Origin: Hyphomicrobiales bacterium
Lineage (GTDB): Bacteria > Pseudomonadota > Alphaproteobacteria > Rhizobiales > Beijerinckiaceae
NCBI GenBank assembly: GCA_003241815.1
Contig: QBLV01000001.1
Span: forward strand, 49,402-106,767
Reading direction: 5' to 3'
Length of the DNA stretch: 57,366 nt
Below, piece by piece: positions 19,601 to 29,337 of the stretch (position 1 is the stretch's first letter; each line of letters begins with the position of its first letter). The translations under genes were made by a program, and so were the position numbers. The notes under the pieces were generated by a model. That model saw only the letters and a program-made list of their open reading frames with translations. It did not search any database and was not told the DNA's origin.

Positions 19601-20416
19601 CTAGCCGTCGCTCTTGCCCCACCACTGCGACGCCGCCAGGAGCAGCGAGGTGATCACGATCATGATCGTCGAGATCGCCGCGATCGTCGGGTCGATCTGG
19701 TCGCGCAGGGCCATGAACATCGCCCGCGTCAGCGTCGAGTTGTCGCCACCGGACACGAAGAGTGAGACGACGACCTCGTCGAAGGACGTCAGGAAGGACA
19801 GCAGCGCCGAGGTGACGATCGAAAATCCGATCTGCGGCATCGTCACTTGCACAAAGGCTTGGGTCCGCGTCGCGCCGAGGCTGCGGGCGACGCGCTCCTG
19901 ATCGAGGTCGAAGCTCTTCAGCGCGGAACCGACGATCATCATCACGATCGGCACGGCCAGGATCGTATGCGCCAGCACGATCCCGAGGAAGGAGTTGACC
20001 ATCTTCAACTGCACGAAGGCATAGAACAGCGCGATGCCGACGAGGATCACCGGGACGATGGTCGGCGTCAGCAACGCCAGGATCGCGATGCCCGCGAAGC
20101 GCAGCCGCGAGACATGCAGGCCATAGGCAGCAAGCGTCCCGACCGGTGTCGCCAGCAGGGCCGTGCAGACACCCGCCTTCAGCGAAGTCGCGGTCGCCGC
20201 CATCCAGCTCGCGGAGGCGAAATAGGCCTCGTACCAGCGCAGCGACCATTGCCGCGGCGGGAACTCCAGATATTGGGAGTGCGAGAACGACATCGGGATG
20301 ACGATCAGCGTCGGCAGGGCCAGGAACGCCAGCACCAGCACGCCGAGGCCATAGAGCCAGAGCCGCGATCGATGCGTGATCTGTGTGTCGCTGGCGGGTC
20401 GGTCGAGCCAGGCCAT
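19601..20416 (-). CDS. Spermidine/putrescine-type ABC transporter permease (PotC-like)
   Basis: MAWLDRPASDTQ...; EEA-like loop ERVARSLGATRTQAFVQVTMPQI; TSFDEVVVSLFVSG. Confidence 0.88.
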   Translation of the reverse strand: MAWLDRPASDTQITHRSRLWLYGLGVLVLAFLALPTLIVIPMSFSHSQYLEFPPRQWSLRWYEAYFASASWMAATATSLKAGVCTALLATPVGTLAAYGLHVSRLRFAGIAILALLTPTIVPVILVGIALFYAFVQLKMVNSFLGIVLAHTILAVPIVMMIVGSALKSFDLDQERVARSLGATRTQAFVQVTMPQIGFSIVTSALLSFLTSFDEVVVSLFVSGGDNSTLTRAMFMALRDQIDPTIAAISTIMIVITSLLLAASQWWGKSDG

Positions 20417-20418
20417 GC

Positions 20419-21333
20419 TCAATGCCCTCCGCCGAACAGGCCGGCACCGCGCGACAGCCGCGCCGCCAAGACGAGCACCACGAGCGTGATCGCCAGCAGC
20501 ACGACGCCGAGCGCGCTGGCCGCCCCCCAGTTGAAGAACAGCTCGATGTCGTTGGCGATGCGGTTGGAAACCATCGTCACCTTGCCACCGCCGAGCATCG
20601 CCGGCGTCACGTAGAAGCCCAGGCAGAGCACGAAGACGAGGGCGGAACCGGCGGCCAGCCCCGGCAGCGACAGCGGGAAGAACACGCTCCAGAAGCCATG
20701 GGCCGGCGTCGAGCCGAGGCTGGAGGCGGCGCGCAGCAGGTCGCCGTCGATCCCCCGCATCGTACTGTAGAGCGGCAGGACGAGGAAGGGCAGCATGATG
20801 TGGACCATGCCGATCAGCGTGCCGCCGACATTGTGGACGAGCTGCAGCGGCTCGCTCCAGAGGCCGAGGTCCATCCCCCATGTGTTGATCAGGCCGCTGC
20901 GCTGCAGCAGCACCAGCCAGGCATAGGTCCGCACCAGCAGCGACGTCCAGAACGGCAGCAGCACTGCGATCATGCAGAGATTGGCCGCGCGTCGCGGCAG
21001 CTGCGACAGGAAATAGGCGAGCGGATAGCCGAGCAGGATACAGATCGCCGTGGTCGCGAGGCTGATCTCGAAGGTGGTGCGGAAGGTCCGGCCGTAGGAG
21101 GGCTCGGCCAGCATGCGCCGATAGTGCTCGAGGCTCGGCGCACCCGCATCGTCCTGGAAGGACAGCCCGAACAGCCAGCCGACCGGCAGCAGAACCATGA
21201 CGCCGACGAGCAGCAACGCCGGCGCCGCCAGCGCGGCCTGTCCCAGCCGTTCGCGCCAGTGGTCGCGGCGCAGGGCGGCAGCGTGGAAATCGCCATCGAC
21301 ATCCCGTGACAGGTTCAAGGCAGGCGCGCTCAC
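20419..21333 (-). CDS. Spermidine/putrescine-type ABC transporter permease (PotB-like)
   Basis: LLPFWTSLLVRTYAWLVLLQRSGLINTWGM; LLRAASSLGSTPAHGFWSVFFPLSLPGL; GTG start overlapping the upstream stop. Confidence 0.88.
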   Translation of the reverse strand: MSAPALNLSRDVDGDFHAAALRRDHWRERLGQAALAAPALLLVGVMVLLPVGWLFGLSFQDDAGAPSLEHYRRMLAEPSYGRTFRTTFEISLATTAICILLGYPLAYFLSQLPRRAANLCMIAVLLPFWTSLLVRTYAWLVLLQRSGLINTWGMDLGLWSEPLQLVHNVGGTLIGMVHIMLPFLVLPLYSTMRGIDGDLLRAASSLGSTPAHGFWSVFFPLSLPGLAAGSALVFVLCLGFYVTPAMLGGGKVTMVSNRIANDIELFFNWGAASALGVVLLAITLVVLVLAARLSRGAGLFGGGH

Positions 21334-22448
21334 GCCGCCGTCCTCCCCTCGTCGGCGAGCAGGACGGTGTCGCCGACCGCGATGCCGACCGCAATGGGTG
21401 AGCCACCCGCCGGCGGGGGCGCGTCGTCGCCCCGCGTGGCCATGCGCAGGGTCACCGGGCTGCCATCGGCCAGCACGATTTGGAGGAGCAGCGTGTCGCC
21501 CTGATAGATCGCACTTTGGACCGTGCCGTCGAAGCGGTTCATCGCCTCGCTTTCGCTGCCGTCGAGAATGCGCAGCCGCTCCGGCCGCAGCATCATCACG
21601 CAGCGTCCCCGCGCCACCGGGACATGAGGAGCCCGAACGACCGAGCCGGCCGCGCGGCAAATGCCGTCCGTGACCTCGACATCAAGGAAGGACGACTCGC
21701 CGATGAACTCCGCCACGAAGCGGCTGCCCGGATGGTCATAGATGGCACGCGGCGCATCGATCCGGGCGATCCGGCCCCGATCCAGCACTGCTATGCGGTC
21801 CGACATGGTCAGCGCCTCGCGCTGGTCATGCGTGACGTAGACGGTGGTGGTGCCGAGCCGGTCATGGAGTTGCCTCAGCTCGATCTGCATGCGCTCGCGC
21901 AGCTGCTTGTCCAGCGCCGACAGGGGCTCGTCCATCAAAATGATGCGCGGCTCGAAGACGATGGCACGCGCCAGTGCGACGCGCTGGCGCTGGCCGCCTG
22001 AGAGCTGGGTGATGCTGCGCTCGCCATAGCCGCCGAGCTGGAACATCTCCAGCGCGGCCTCAACGCGCCTTGCGATCTCGGGGGCCGGCACGCGCCGCAG
22101 CCGTAGCGGAAAGCCGATGTTGCGCGCCACGCTCATATGCGGGAACAGCGCATAGTTCTGAAACACCATGCCGATCTCGCGCTTGTGCGGCGCCAGCCGG
22201 ACGACCTCCTGCTCGCCGAAGCGGATGCTGCCCTTGTCGGGCCGCAGGAAACCGGCGATGGCCATCAACAGCGTCGTCTTGCCGGAGCCCGACGGGCCGA
22301 GCAGGGTCAGGAATTCGCCGGGCCGGACGTCGAGATCGACATCGTCGAGCACAGAAACGGCGCCGTAGGCCTTGCTCAGGTGCCTGACGGCGATGGGCAG
22401 GGCATTGCCCATCGCGGGAGCGGGAGAAGCCGGGGCTGTTTCAGCCAT
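21330..22448 (-). CDS. ABC transporter ATP-binding protein (PotA-like)
   Basis: LLGPSGSGKTTLL Walker A, QLSGGQRQRVALARA signature, RIILMDEPLSALD Walker B, C-terminal TOBE-like region. Confidence 0.92.
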   Translation of the reverse strand: MAETAPASPAPAMGNALPIAVRHLSKAYGAVSVLDDVDLDVRPGEFLTLLGPSGSGKTTLLMAIAGFLRPDKGSIRFGEQEVVRLAPHKREIGMVFQNYALFPHMSVARNIGFPLRLRRVPAPEIARRVEAALEMFQLGGYGERSITQLSGGQRQRVALARAIVFEPRIILMDEPLSALDKQLRERMQIELRQLHDRLGTTTVYVTHDQREALTMSDRIAVLDRGRIARIDAPRAIYDHPGSRFVAEFIGESSFLDVEVTDGICRAAGSVVRAPHVPVARGRCVMMLRPERLRILDGSESEAMNRFDGTVQSAIYQGDTLLLQIVLADGSPVTLRMATRGDDAPPPAGGSPIAVGIAVGDTVLLADEGRTAA

Positions 22449-22474
22449 CGACCCCCCATGATCGGCCGACGGCC

Positions 22475-23527
22475 TCATTCGGTCAGCATGTTCTGGTAGG
22501 CGGCCGAAGCCTGCGCCTCGAACTTCGTGTACCAGTCGAGGTCGATCGGCAGTTGCTTGGCGGCATTGTCGGGGTGCGACGGCAGGGTCTTGGCATAGGC
22601 CGCCTCGATCAGGCCCAGATCATAGGCCTTCTTGTTGGTCGGCCCGTAGGTGATGTATTTCGTGAACTCGGCCTGGTATTCCGGCTTGCTGATCTCGGCG
22701 AGAAACTTCATCGCCAGATCCTTGTTCGGCGCGCCCTTGGCGATGCCGTAGCAATCATAGTCGAGCAGCCCCTGGTTGAAGGTATAGGCGACCTTGGCGC
22801 CGTCCTTGGCGGCGACGTCGAAGCGGCCGTTCCAGCCGGTGATCATGTCGACCTCGCCATCCTTCATGAGCTGGGCGTGCTGCGCGCCCGACGCCCACCA
22901 GACCGCGACATGCGGCTTCAGCTCGCGGATCTTCTTGATCGCGCGATCGATGCCGCCGGGCTGCGACAGCACCTCGTAGACCTTCTCCGGCGGCACGCCG
23001 TCGGCCATCAATGCCGGTTCCAGCGAGCCGGCGACGCCCTTGCGGTAGGAGCGCTTGCCAGGAAATTTCTTCACGTCCCAGAAATCGGCCCAGCTCTGCG
23101 GTCCGTTCTGGCCATATGTCTTGGTGTTCCAGGCCAGCACCGTCGAGAACACGTCGCCACCGACGCAATAGTCCTGCGCAGTGCCGGGGATGAAGTTCGA
23201 GGTGTCGATGACCTTGTAGTCGAGCCTCTCCAGAATGCCCTCGGAGCCGGCCCGCGCCGCGCTGCCCGAGCCGCTGGCGACGATGTCCCAGGTCACGGCG
23301 CCGGCCTTCACCTTGAGGCGCAGATCGGCGATACCGCTATAGGTCTCTTCCTTGAGCTTGATGCCGAGCTTCTTGGCGGCTGGCACGAACAGCGCCTTGC
23401 TTTGCGCCTCCTGATAGGAGCCCCCGAAGGAAACGACGGTGAGTTCCTGGGCGAAGGCCGGCATCGCGCCGGCAAGGCTCAGGAGAAGGACGAGGGTCGA
23501 TCGCAACGGCAGGATCGGCTGGTTCAT
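22475..23527 (-). CDS. ABC transporter extracellular solute-binding protein (polyamine type)
   Basis: MNQPILPLRSTLVLLLSLAGAMPAFAQELTVVSFGGSYQEAQSKALFVPAAKKLG; start ATG at 23527. Confidence 0.88.
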   Translation of the reverse strand: MNQPILPLRSTLVLLLSLAGAMPAFAQELTVVSFGGSYQEAQSKALFVPAAKKLGIKLKEETYSGIADLRLKVKAGAVTWDIVASGSGSAARAGSEGILERLDYKVIDTSNFIPGTAQDYCVGGDVFSTVLAWNTKTYGQNGPQSWADFWDVKKFPGKRSYRKGVAGSLEPALMADGVPPEKVYEVLSQPGGIDRAIKKIRELKPHVAVWWASGAQHAQLMKDGEVDMITGWNGRFDVAAKDGAKVAYTFNQGLLDYDCYGIAKGAPNKDLAMKFLAEISKPEYQAEFTKYITYGPTNKKAYDLGLIEAAYAKTLPSHPDNAAKQLPIDLDWYTKFEAQASAAYQNMLTE

Positions 23528-23622
23528 GTCATGTCTCCTGATCTGAACGACACATTTGCATCGGTGGCCGCAGGGCTGTCCCGGCGCTCCTCCCACCTCA
23601 GTCACCGTGGAGAATTCGTTGG

Positions 23623-23670
23623 AATTGGTCTGCCCATAAGGGCCATTCTGATAATTGGGGAAGTCCAATC
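23623..23670 (+). promoter_or_regulatory. 48-bp shared element, copy 1 (candidate MocR operator) upstream of the solute-binding protein operon
   Basis: aattggtctgcccataagggccattctgataattggggaagtccaatc; matches copies at 27669..27716 and 29239..29287. Confidence 0.75.
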
Positions 23671-23676
23671 GAGCGC

Positions 23677-24975
23677 TCATCGGGCCAGCCGGTCGCGCCA
23701 GCGGTAGAACAGGACCGATGGTGCCAGGAACCAGGGATTGCCGCTGTAGAAGGGTCTCGTCTGGAACGGGAGATCGTCGAAGGCCGTCCGTCCCTCGGGC
23801 TGGCCGAGCACCTGCTGGCCCAGTCGCATGCCGAGATAGCTCGCCATACCGACGCCAGAGCCGCAGTAGCCCATCGCATAGTACATCCCGTCATGCCGAC
23901 CGATATGCATCAGCTCGTCGAAGGTGTAGGCGACGAAACCGCACCAGGAATGGCTGATGCGCGTTGTCGCCAGTTCCGGAAAGATGCCGCTCAGATCGGC
24001 GTGGAGCTTCGGCCCGCTGCGGCGCGGATCGGTTTCGCTCAGCGAGACGCGGCCGCCGAACAGGATGCGGCGGCGATCAGGCGAAGCGCGGTAGTAATAG
24101 ACGACCTTGCGGGTGTCGCTGACGATGCGGTTGCGCGGGATCAGTCGGTCCATCAGAGCCGGATCGAGCGCCTCGGTCGCGATCATGTAGCTGCCGATGG
24201 GAATGACGCGGCGGCGCATCCAGCCGGTCAGCGGGCCGGTATAGCCGTTAGTGGCGACAACGACGTCGCGCGCCCGGATTGTGCCGCGCGGTGTCTCGAC
24301 CAGAAATCCCTGCCCCGAGCGCGTGACGGCTGTCGCCGGGCAGAACGGCGCGAGTTCCGCCCCGGCGGCCAGGACGCGATCGAGCAGGCCCTGATGATAG
24401 CGTGCCGGGTTGATCGAGGCATGCTCGGCGTAGATCGCACCGCCGTGATAGAGATCCGAGCCGATCTCGCTGTGCTGTTCGGCACGCGGCACGACATGGC
24501 AGGCGACTTCGAGACCTTTCGGCTGGTTCGTAACGTTTCGTGCCAGTTCCTCGTACTGCCCCGGCGAATGCGCGGCGTGAAAGCGCCCGACCACGCCGAA
24601 ATCGCAGTCGATCCCCTCGTCGCGGACGAAGGTGCCGAGCCATTTCAGCGAGCGACGGCCCTCCTGCAGGATCGCGACCGCCTTGGCCTCGCCATGACGG
24701 CGGGTCAGCTCTGCCAGGCCCGGCTTGATGCTGGTCGAAATCTGGCCGCCATTGCGGGTGCTGCAGCCGAAGCCTGCGGCTTCAGCATCGAGCACCACAG
24801 TGCTGCGTCCGCCGCGCGCGATCTGGAGCGCAGCCTGCAAGCCGGTGTAGCCGGAGCCGATGATGGCGACATCGGCCTGCTTTGGCGGCTCCGCGAGGGG
24901 GAGATCCGGCCGTGGCACGCCGTCCCACCAATAGGGCGCCGCCTTGAAATCGACGCTGAACAACTCGCTGGACAT
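23677..24975 (-). CDS. FAD-dependent oxidoreductase, DAO family (gamma-glutamylputrescine oxidase-like)
   Basis: YWWDGVPRPDLPLAEPPKQADVAIIGSGYTGLQAALQIARGGRSTVVLDAEAAGFGCSTRNGGQ. Confidence 0.88.
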   Translation of the reverse strand: MSSELFSVDFKAAPYWWDGVPRPDLPLAEPPKQADVAIIGSGYTGLQAALQIARGGRSTVVLDAEAAGFGCSTRNGGQISTSIKPGLAELTRRHGEAKAVAILQEGRRSLKWLGTFVRDEGIDCDFGVVGRFHAAHSPGQYEELARNVTNQPKGLEVACHVVPRAEQHSEIGSDLYHGGAIYAEHASINPARYHQGLLDRVLAAGAELAPFCPATAVTRSGQGFLVETPRGTIRARDVVVATNGYTGPLTGWMRRRVIPIGSYMIATEALDPALMDRLIPRNRIVSDTRKVVYYYRASPDRRRILFGGRVSLSETDPRRSGPKLHADLSGIFPELATTRISHSWCGFVAYTFDELMHIGRHDGMYYAMGYCGSGVGMASYLGMRLGQQVLGQPEGRTAFDDLPFQTRPFYSGNPWFLAPSVLFYRWRDRLAR

Positions 24976-24998
24976 TCCGTCGTTTCCCCCCGGCCGGC

Positions 24999-26492
24999 TC
25001 AGAGCCGCGCCACCACACTCTTGAGCTTGCAGTAGCTGCGCAAGCCCGCCATGCCCTTGGCCCGGCCGAAACCGGATTGGCGGTTTCCGCCGAAGGGCAT
25101 GGCGACGCCGCCCGTGAAGAATTCGTTGATGTAGACCTGCCCCGCATCGACAGCCCGCGCGAAGCGCCAGGCTTGGGCGTGGTCGCGTGTGTAGATGCCC
25201 GCCACGAGGGCATAGGAGGTCGCATTGGCGGCTGCGATGGCCTCCTCCAGGCCCGATACGATCTGGACGGTCAGCACCGGCCCGAAGATCTCCTCCTGCA
25301 CGAGCGGATCGTCCAGGCCATCAGCGAGGATGATGGTCGGCCGATAGAACCAGCCGCCGCCGCATTCCTCCGGCGCAACGACGCCGCCGCCGGTCAGGAT
25401 GCGGTTGCCGGCGGCGCGTGCCCGTTCGACATGAGCGTCGATACGCGCAAGCTGTTGGGGCGAGTTGATCGGCCCGATCTGCGCATCGCTCAGGCCGTGG
25501 CCGAGCGTCATCGCCTCGACGCGCGAGACGAGACGGTCGAGAACCTCCTCCGCGATCGTGTCCTCCACGATCAACCGCGAGCCTGCCGAGCAGATCTGGC
25601 CGGCATTCTCGTAGATGGCGCCGATCACCCCTTCGACGGCCGGACCGATCTCGCAATCGGCCATCAGGACGATCGGCGACTTGCCGCCGAGTTCGAGCTG
25701 CAGACGCGTGACATGGTCGGCTGCGGCCCGCATCACGCGCTGGCCGGTCGCGACGGACCCGGTGAAGGTGATGTGGTCGATGCCGGGATGGGCAACGAGC
25801 GCGGCACCAGCCTCGGAACCGGAGCCGGCGACGATGTTGAGCACGCCCTCGGGCAGGCCGGCCTCGTGCAGCAACTCCGCCAGCATCAGAGTGGTGAAAG
25901 GCGTCTGCTCGGCCGGCTTGACCACGAGCGTGCAGCCCGCGGCGAGCGCGGGCGCGATGCCGCGCGCGGCGGTCGAGAGCGGATAGTTCCAGGGCACGAT
26001 CTGCGCGACGACCCCGACCGGCTCCTCGATCGTGACGCCGAGATAGTCCGGCCCGAGCGGCACGCTGTCGCCATGCAGCTTGTCGGCGGCGCCGGCGTAA
26101 TAGGCGAGGCAGCGGACCACGCCGCCGACATCGCCCTCGGCCTCGGTCAGCAGCTTCCCGGAATCGAGCGTCTCGACGACCGAAAAGCGCTCCGCCTGCG
26201 CGCGCAGCAAATGGCTGGCCCGCATCAGGATCTCGCCCCGGGCCGCCGGCGTCAGGCGCGACCAGGGGCCCGAGAGCGCCGCTCGTGCCGCCGCGACGGC
26301 GAGCCCGATATCCCGAGCATCGCCCGCCGCGACTTTGGCGAACGGAACACCGCTGCCGGGATCGAAGCTGTCCATCTCCGCACCCGAGACCGAGGCCACG
26401 AAACGCCCGCCGATGAAATGACCTGACGGCAGGCCGGCGAGGGTGCCGCTGCGCCGCGCTTCTTCGACCAGTTCGGTCCGTTCGAAGCTCAC
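24999..26492 (-). CDS. NAD(P)-dependent aldehyde dehydrogenase
   Basis: VAQIVPWNYPLS, FTGSVATGQRVMRAAADHVTRLQLELGGKSPIVLMADC, NAGQICSAGSRLIVE; GTG start at 26492. Confidence 0.93.
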   Translation of the reverse strand: MSFERTELVEEARRSGTLAGLPSGHFIGGRFVASVSGAEMDSFDPGSGVPFAKVAAGDARDIGLAVAAARAALSGPWSRLTPAARGEILMRASHLLRAQAERFSVVETLDSGKLLTEAEGDVGGVVRCLAYYAGAADKLHGDSVPLGPDYLGVTIEEPVGVVAQIVPWNYPLSTAARGIAPALAAGCTLVVKPAEQTPFTTLMLAELLHEAGLPEGVLNIVAGSGSEAGAALVAHPGIDHITFTGSVATGQRVMRAAADHVTRLQLELGGKSPIVLMADCEIGPAVEGVIGAIYENAGQICSAGSRLIVEDTIAEEVLDRLVSRVEAMTLGHGLSDAQIGPINSPQQLARIDAHVERARAAGNRILTGGGVVAPEECGGGWFYRPTIILADGLDDPLVQEEIFGPVLTVQIVSGLEEAIAAANATSYALVAGIYTRDHAQAWRFARAVDAGQVYINEFFTGGVAMPFGGNRQSGFGRAKGMAGLRSYCKLKSVVARL

Positions 26493-27595
26493 GCCGCGAC
26501 CTCGGTCACCTGATATTCCGCCTTGTCCAACCAGGACGGCTCGATCTCGACACCCCATCCGGGCTCGGAGGGGATCGCGACCATGCCGTCCTTTGCTCGA
26601 GGCGGGTTGCGGAGCAGGCCCCGTTCCCAAGGATAGTAGTCCGGTCCCTCGATCGAGAACTCGACATAGGGCCCGGCGTTGGCGAGCGCGCCCATGATGT
26701 GAAGGGTGAAGACCGTCACCATCGACTGGTTGGCCGAATGCGGGGTCACCGGCAGACCGGCCACGGCAGCCCAACGCGCCACGGTCAGCATGCGTCCGAC
26801 ACCGCCGATATAGCAGAGATCCGGTTGCACGACGTCGACGACGCGGCCCTCGATCATCGCCCGCCAGACCGCGAGATCGCAATCCTGCTCTCCGCCGGTG
26901 ACGTCCAGATCGAGCGCCTCACGGACCTCGCGCGTCCACGCATGCTCCCAATAGGGACAGGGCTCCTCGAAATGCACGATGCCATGGTCCTGCAGCATGC
27001 GGCCGACCGCGATCGCCTTGGCTGGCGAATAGCCGCTATTGGCGTCCACGAGCAGGGTCGCATCCGGACCCAGCGCCGCGCGCACCTGCGGGACGATAGC
27101 CTCGGTGCGGCCCGGCCATTCGTCCTCGTCGCGTCCGCATTCGCGCCCGACCCGGAACTTGAAGGCGCGGAAGCCATGGGCGTCGCGCAGGCGCACAAGA
27201 CGTTCGGCTTCCGCCTCCGGCGTGATCTCACCGCGCTTCATGCTGGATGCGTAGACCGGGAAGGGTCGCGGCGTGCCGCCGAGCAGTTCGCAGACGCTTT
27301 TGCGCTCTTTCCGCCCGCGCCAGTCCCACAAAGCGGTGTCGAGCCCGGTCAGGGCCCGGCAGAGATAGGAGCCTGGAAATTTGTGCTCGCGCTCGCCGAT
27401 CGTCGCGACGAGTTCGTCGATGGCCAGCGCATCCTCGCCGATCGCCCAGCGCGCGACCTGACGATGGAAGACGGTCGCGGTGATGTCGGCATTGTAGGGT
27501 GAAAACTGCCCCCAGCCTTGGCTGCCATCCTCGCAGGTCGCACGGACAAAGCCGACATCGGGCGTCGTGAAGCTCTCAAGCCGGGTGATCTTCAT
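26489..27595 (-). CDS. Enolase superfamily (mandelate racemase/muconate lactonizing) sugar-acid dehydratase-like protein
   Basis: MKITRLESFTTPDVGFVRATCEDG; FKFRVG, LLVDANSGY, HFEEP, TGGEQD, TPHSANQ motif order; ATG 27595. Confidence 0.88.
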   Translation of the reverse strand: MKITRLESFTTPDVGFVRATCEDGSQGWGQFSPYNADITATVFHRQVARWAIGEDALAIDELVATIGEREHKFPGSYLCRALTGLDTALWDWRGRKERKSVCELLGGTPRPFPVYASSMKRGEITPEAEAERLVRLRDAHGFRAFKFRVGRECGRDEDEWPGRTEAIVPQVRAALGPDATLLVDANSGYSPAKAIAVGRMLQDHGIVHFEEPCPYWEHAWTREVREALDLDVTGGEQDCDLAVWRAMIEGRVVDVVQPDLCYIGGVGRMLTVARWAAVAGLPVTPHSANQSMVTVFTLHIMGALANAGPYVEFSIEGPDYYPWERGLLRNPPRAKDGMVAIPSEPGWGVEIEPSWLDKAEYQVTEVAA

Positions 27596-27668
27596 CGCAG
27601 CCGCTAACCGTTCCGTCGCCGCAGCCTGCGCGATTGCAAGATCCGGGATAGCGTCGAGAGGGGGCTTG

Positions 27669-27716
27669 AATTGGTCTGAACCCAAGGTCCATTCTGATCA
27701 AAGCGGCAGTCCAATC
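27669..27716 (+). promoter_or_regulatory. 48-bp shared element, copy 2, in the divergent mocR/enolase-gene intergenic region
   Basis: aattggtctgaacccaaggtccattctgatcaaagcggcagtccaatc; 27596-27743 intergenic. Confidence 0.8.
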
Positions 27717-27743
27717 TCCAGGAGTGCACGCATCGGAGACAAC

Positions 27744-29228
27744 ATGGTCAAGCGCGAGGAAGGCGTCCTGCTGCAGTCGATTGTGCTGGACCGCGAGGGA
27801 ACGCATGGGCTGAGCGTGCAGATCTGCGTGGGCTTGCGCGAACTGATCCTGGGCGGCGCGCTCAAGGTCGGCGAACGCCTGCCGGCGACGCGCACTCTGG
27901 CGCAGGAGTTCGGCGTCGCCCGCACCACGATCGTCGAGAGCTTCGAGCGGCTCGCCGCCGAGGGCCTCGTCGAGACCCGCGTCGGCGCCGGCACCTATGT
28001 CAGCCGGGCGCTGGCCAGCGAGCGACCGGCGCCGGCCGTGGCGGCGGTGGCCGTACCCACCGCGAAAGTGCGGCTGGCGCAGGCGATGGATTCCGCCTCG
28101 AAGCTGTTCGGCGCCCGCCTGCCGCACCAGCCGCGCGCCTTCACCACGGCGATGCCGGCCTTCGACGCCTTCCCGATGGCGCAATGGGCCAAGCTGTCTG
28201 GCCGGCACTGGCGCAAGCCCCGCCATCAGGTGCTGGGCTATCCTGATCCCCATGGCGAGGCCGCGTTGCGGCAGGCGATCGCCGCGCATCTGCGGCTCAA
28301 TCGCGGCATCGCCTGCGAATGGCAGCAGATCTTCATCGTCGCCGGCGCCCAGCAGGCCTTCCAGCTCCTTGCCGCGACGCTGATCAACCCCGGCGACAAG
28401 GTCTGGTTCGAGAACCCGGGCGCGATCGGCGCCCGCAACAGCCTGATCCTGTCGGGCGCCGAGATCGTGCCGGTACCGGTCGACGAGTCCGGCCTCGTCG
28501 TCGAGGCGGGCCTGCGGCGCGCGCCCGATTTCAAGCTCGCCTTCGTCACACCCGCCCATCAGCAGCCGCTCGGCGCCAAGATGAGCCTGGAACGGCGCCT
28601 CGCCTTGCTGGAGGCGGCGCAGGCCAGTTCCGCCTGGATCATCGAGGATGACTGGGACGGCGAGTTCTGCTTCCAGGGCGCGCCCATGGCGACGCTGACC
28701 AGCATCGACCTGACCGGCCGGGTGATCTATGTCGGCACCTTCTCGAAGACGCTGTTTCCGTCGCTGCGCCTGGGCTTTCTCGTCGCCCCGCGCCAACTCG
28801 CCGAGCAAATCGGCATCTGCCGCGACGCCTGTTCGCCGGGTGTTCCGACAGCGTTGCAGGGCATCGTCGCCGACTTCATCGTCGAGGGACATTTCGCCAC
28901 CCATGTCCGGCGCATGCGAAAGCTCTATCAGGAACGGCACCAGATGCTGATCGATGCGGCGGCGACGCATCTGGCGGGCGATCTCGACATCGTGCCGACC
29001 CATACCGGCATGCACACCATCGCGTATCTCCGCGACGGGCTTGACGCCGTTGCACTCACCCAGGCCGCAGCCGGACGCGGCATCACCGTGGCGCCGATCA
29101 GCCGCTTCGGCCTGGAGCCGGTGGAGCGCGACGGCCTCGTCCTCGGCTTCAGCGGCTTCACGCCCGCGCAGATACAGGCCGGGGTGCTCGGCCTGCGGCT
29201 GGCGATCGACGATCTCGGAGCGCGCTGA
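27744..29228 (+). CDS. MocR-type transcriptional regulator (GntR wHTH + class I aminotransferase domain)
   Basis: GLRELILGGALKVGERLPATRTLAQEFGVARTTIVESFERLAAEGLVETRVGAGTYVS wHTH; VGTFSKTLFPSLRLGFLVAP PLP-Lys region. Confidence 0.93.
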   Translation: MVKREEGVLLQSIVLDREGTHGLSVQICVGLRELILGGALKVGERLPATRTLAQEFGVARTTIVESFERLAAEGLVETRVGAGTYVSRALASERPAPAVAAVAVPTAKVRLAQAMDSASKLFGARLPHQPRAFTTAMPAFDAFPMAQWAKLSGRHWRKPRHQVLGYPDPHGEAALRQAIAAHLRLNRGIACEWQQIFIVAGAQQAFQLLAATLINPGDKVWFENPGAIGARNSLILSGAEIVPVPVDESGLVVEAGLRRAPDFKLAFVTPAHQQPLGAKMSLERRLALLEAAQASSAWIIEDDWDGEFCFQGAPMATLTSIDLTGRVIYVGTFSKTLFPSLRLGFLVAPRQLAEQIGICRDACSPGVPTALQGIVADFIVEGHFATHVRRMRKLYQERHQMLIDAAATHLAGDLDIVPTHTGMHTIAYLRDGLDAVALTQAAAGRGITVAPISRFGLEPVERDGLVLGFSGFTPAQIQAGVLGLRLAIDDLGAR

Positions 29229-29238
29229 GGCAGCAGAG

Positions 29239-29287
29239 GATTGGACTGGCGCTTTGAGCGGAATGGCCCTTAGCGACAAGCCCAATC
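29239..29287 (-). promoter_or_regulatory. 48/49-bp shared element, copy 3 (inverted), upstream of the GMC oxidoreductase gene
   Basis: Reverse complement gattgggcttgtcgctaagggccattccgctcaaagcgccagtccaatc. Confidence 0.75.
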
Positions 29288-29337
29288 AGCCCTAGAGCCG
29301 TGAGGATGGAACGCCGGAAACCGGCAGGGAGCCCGCC

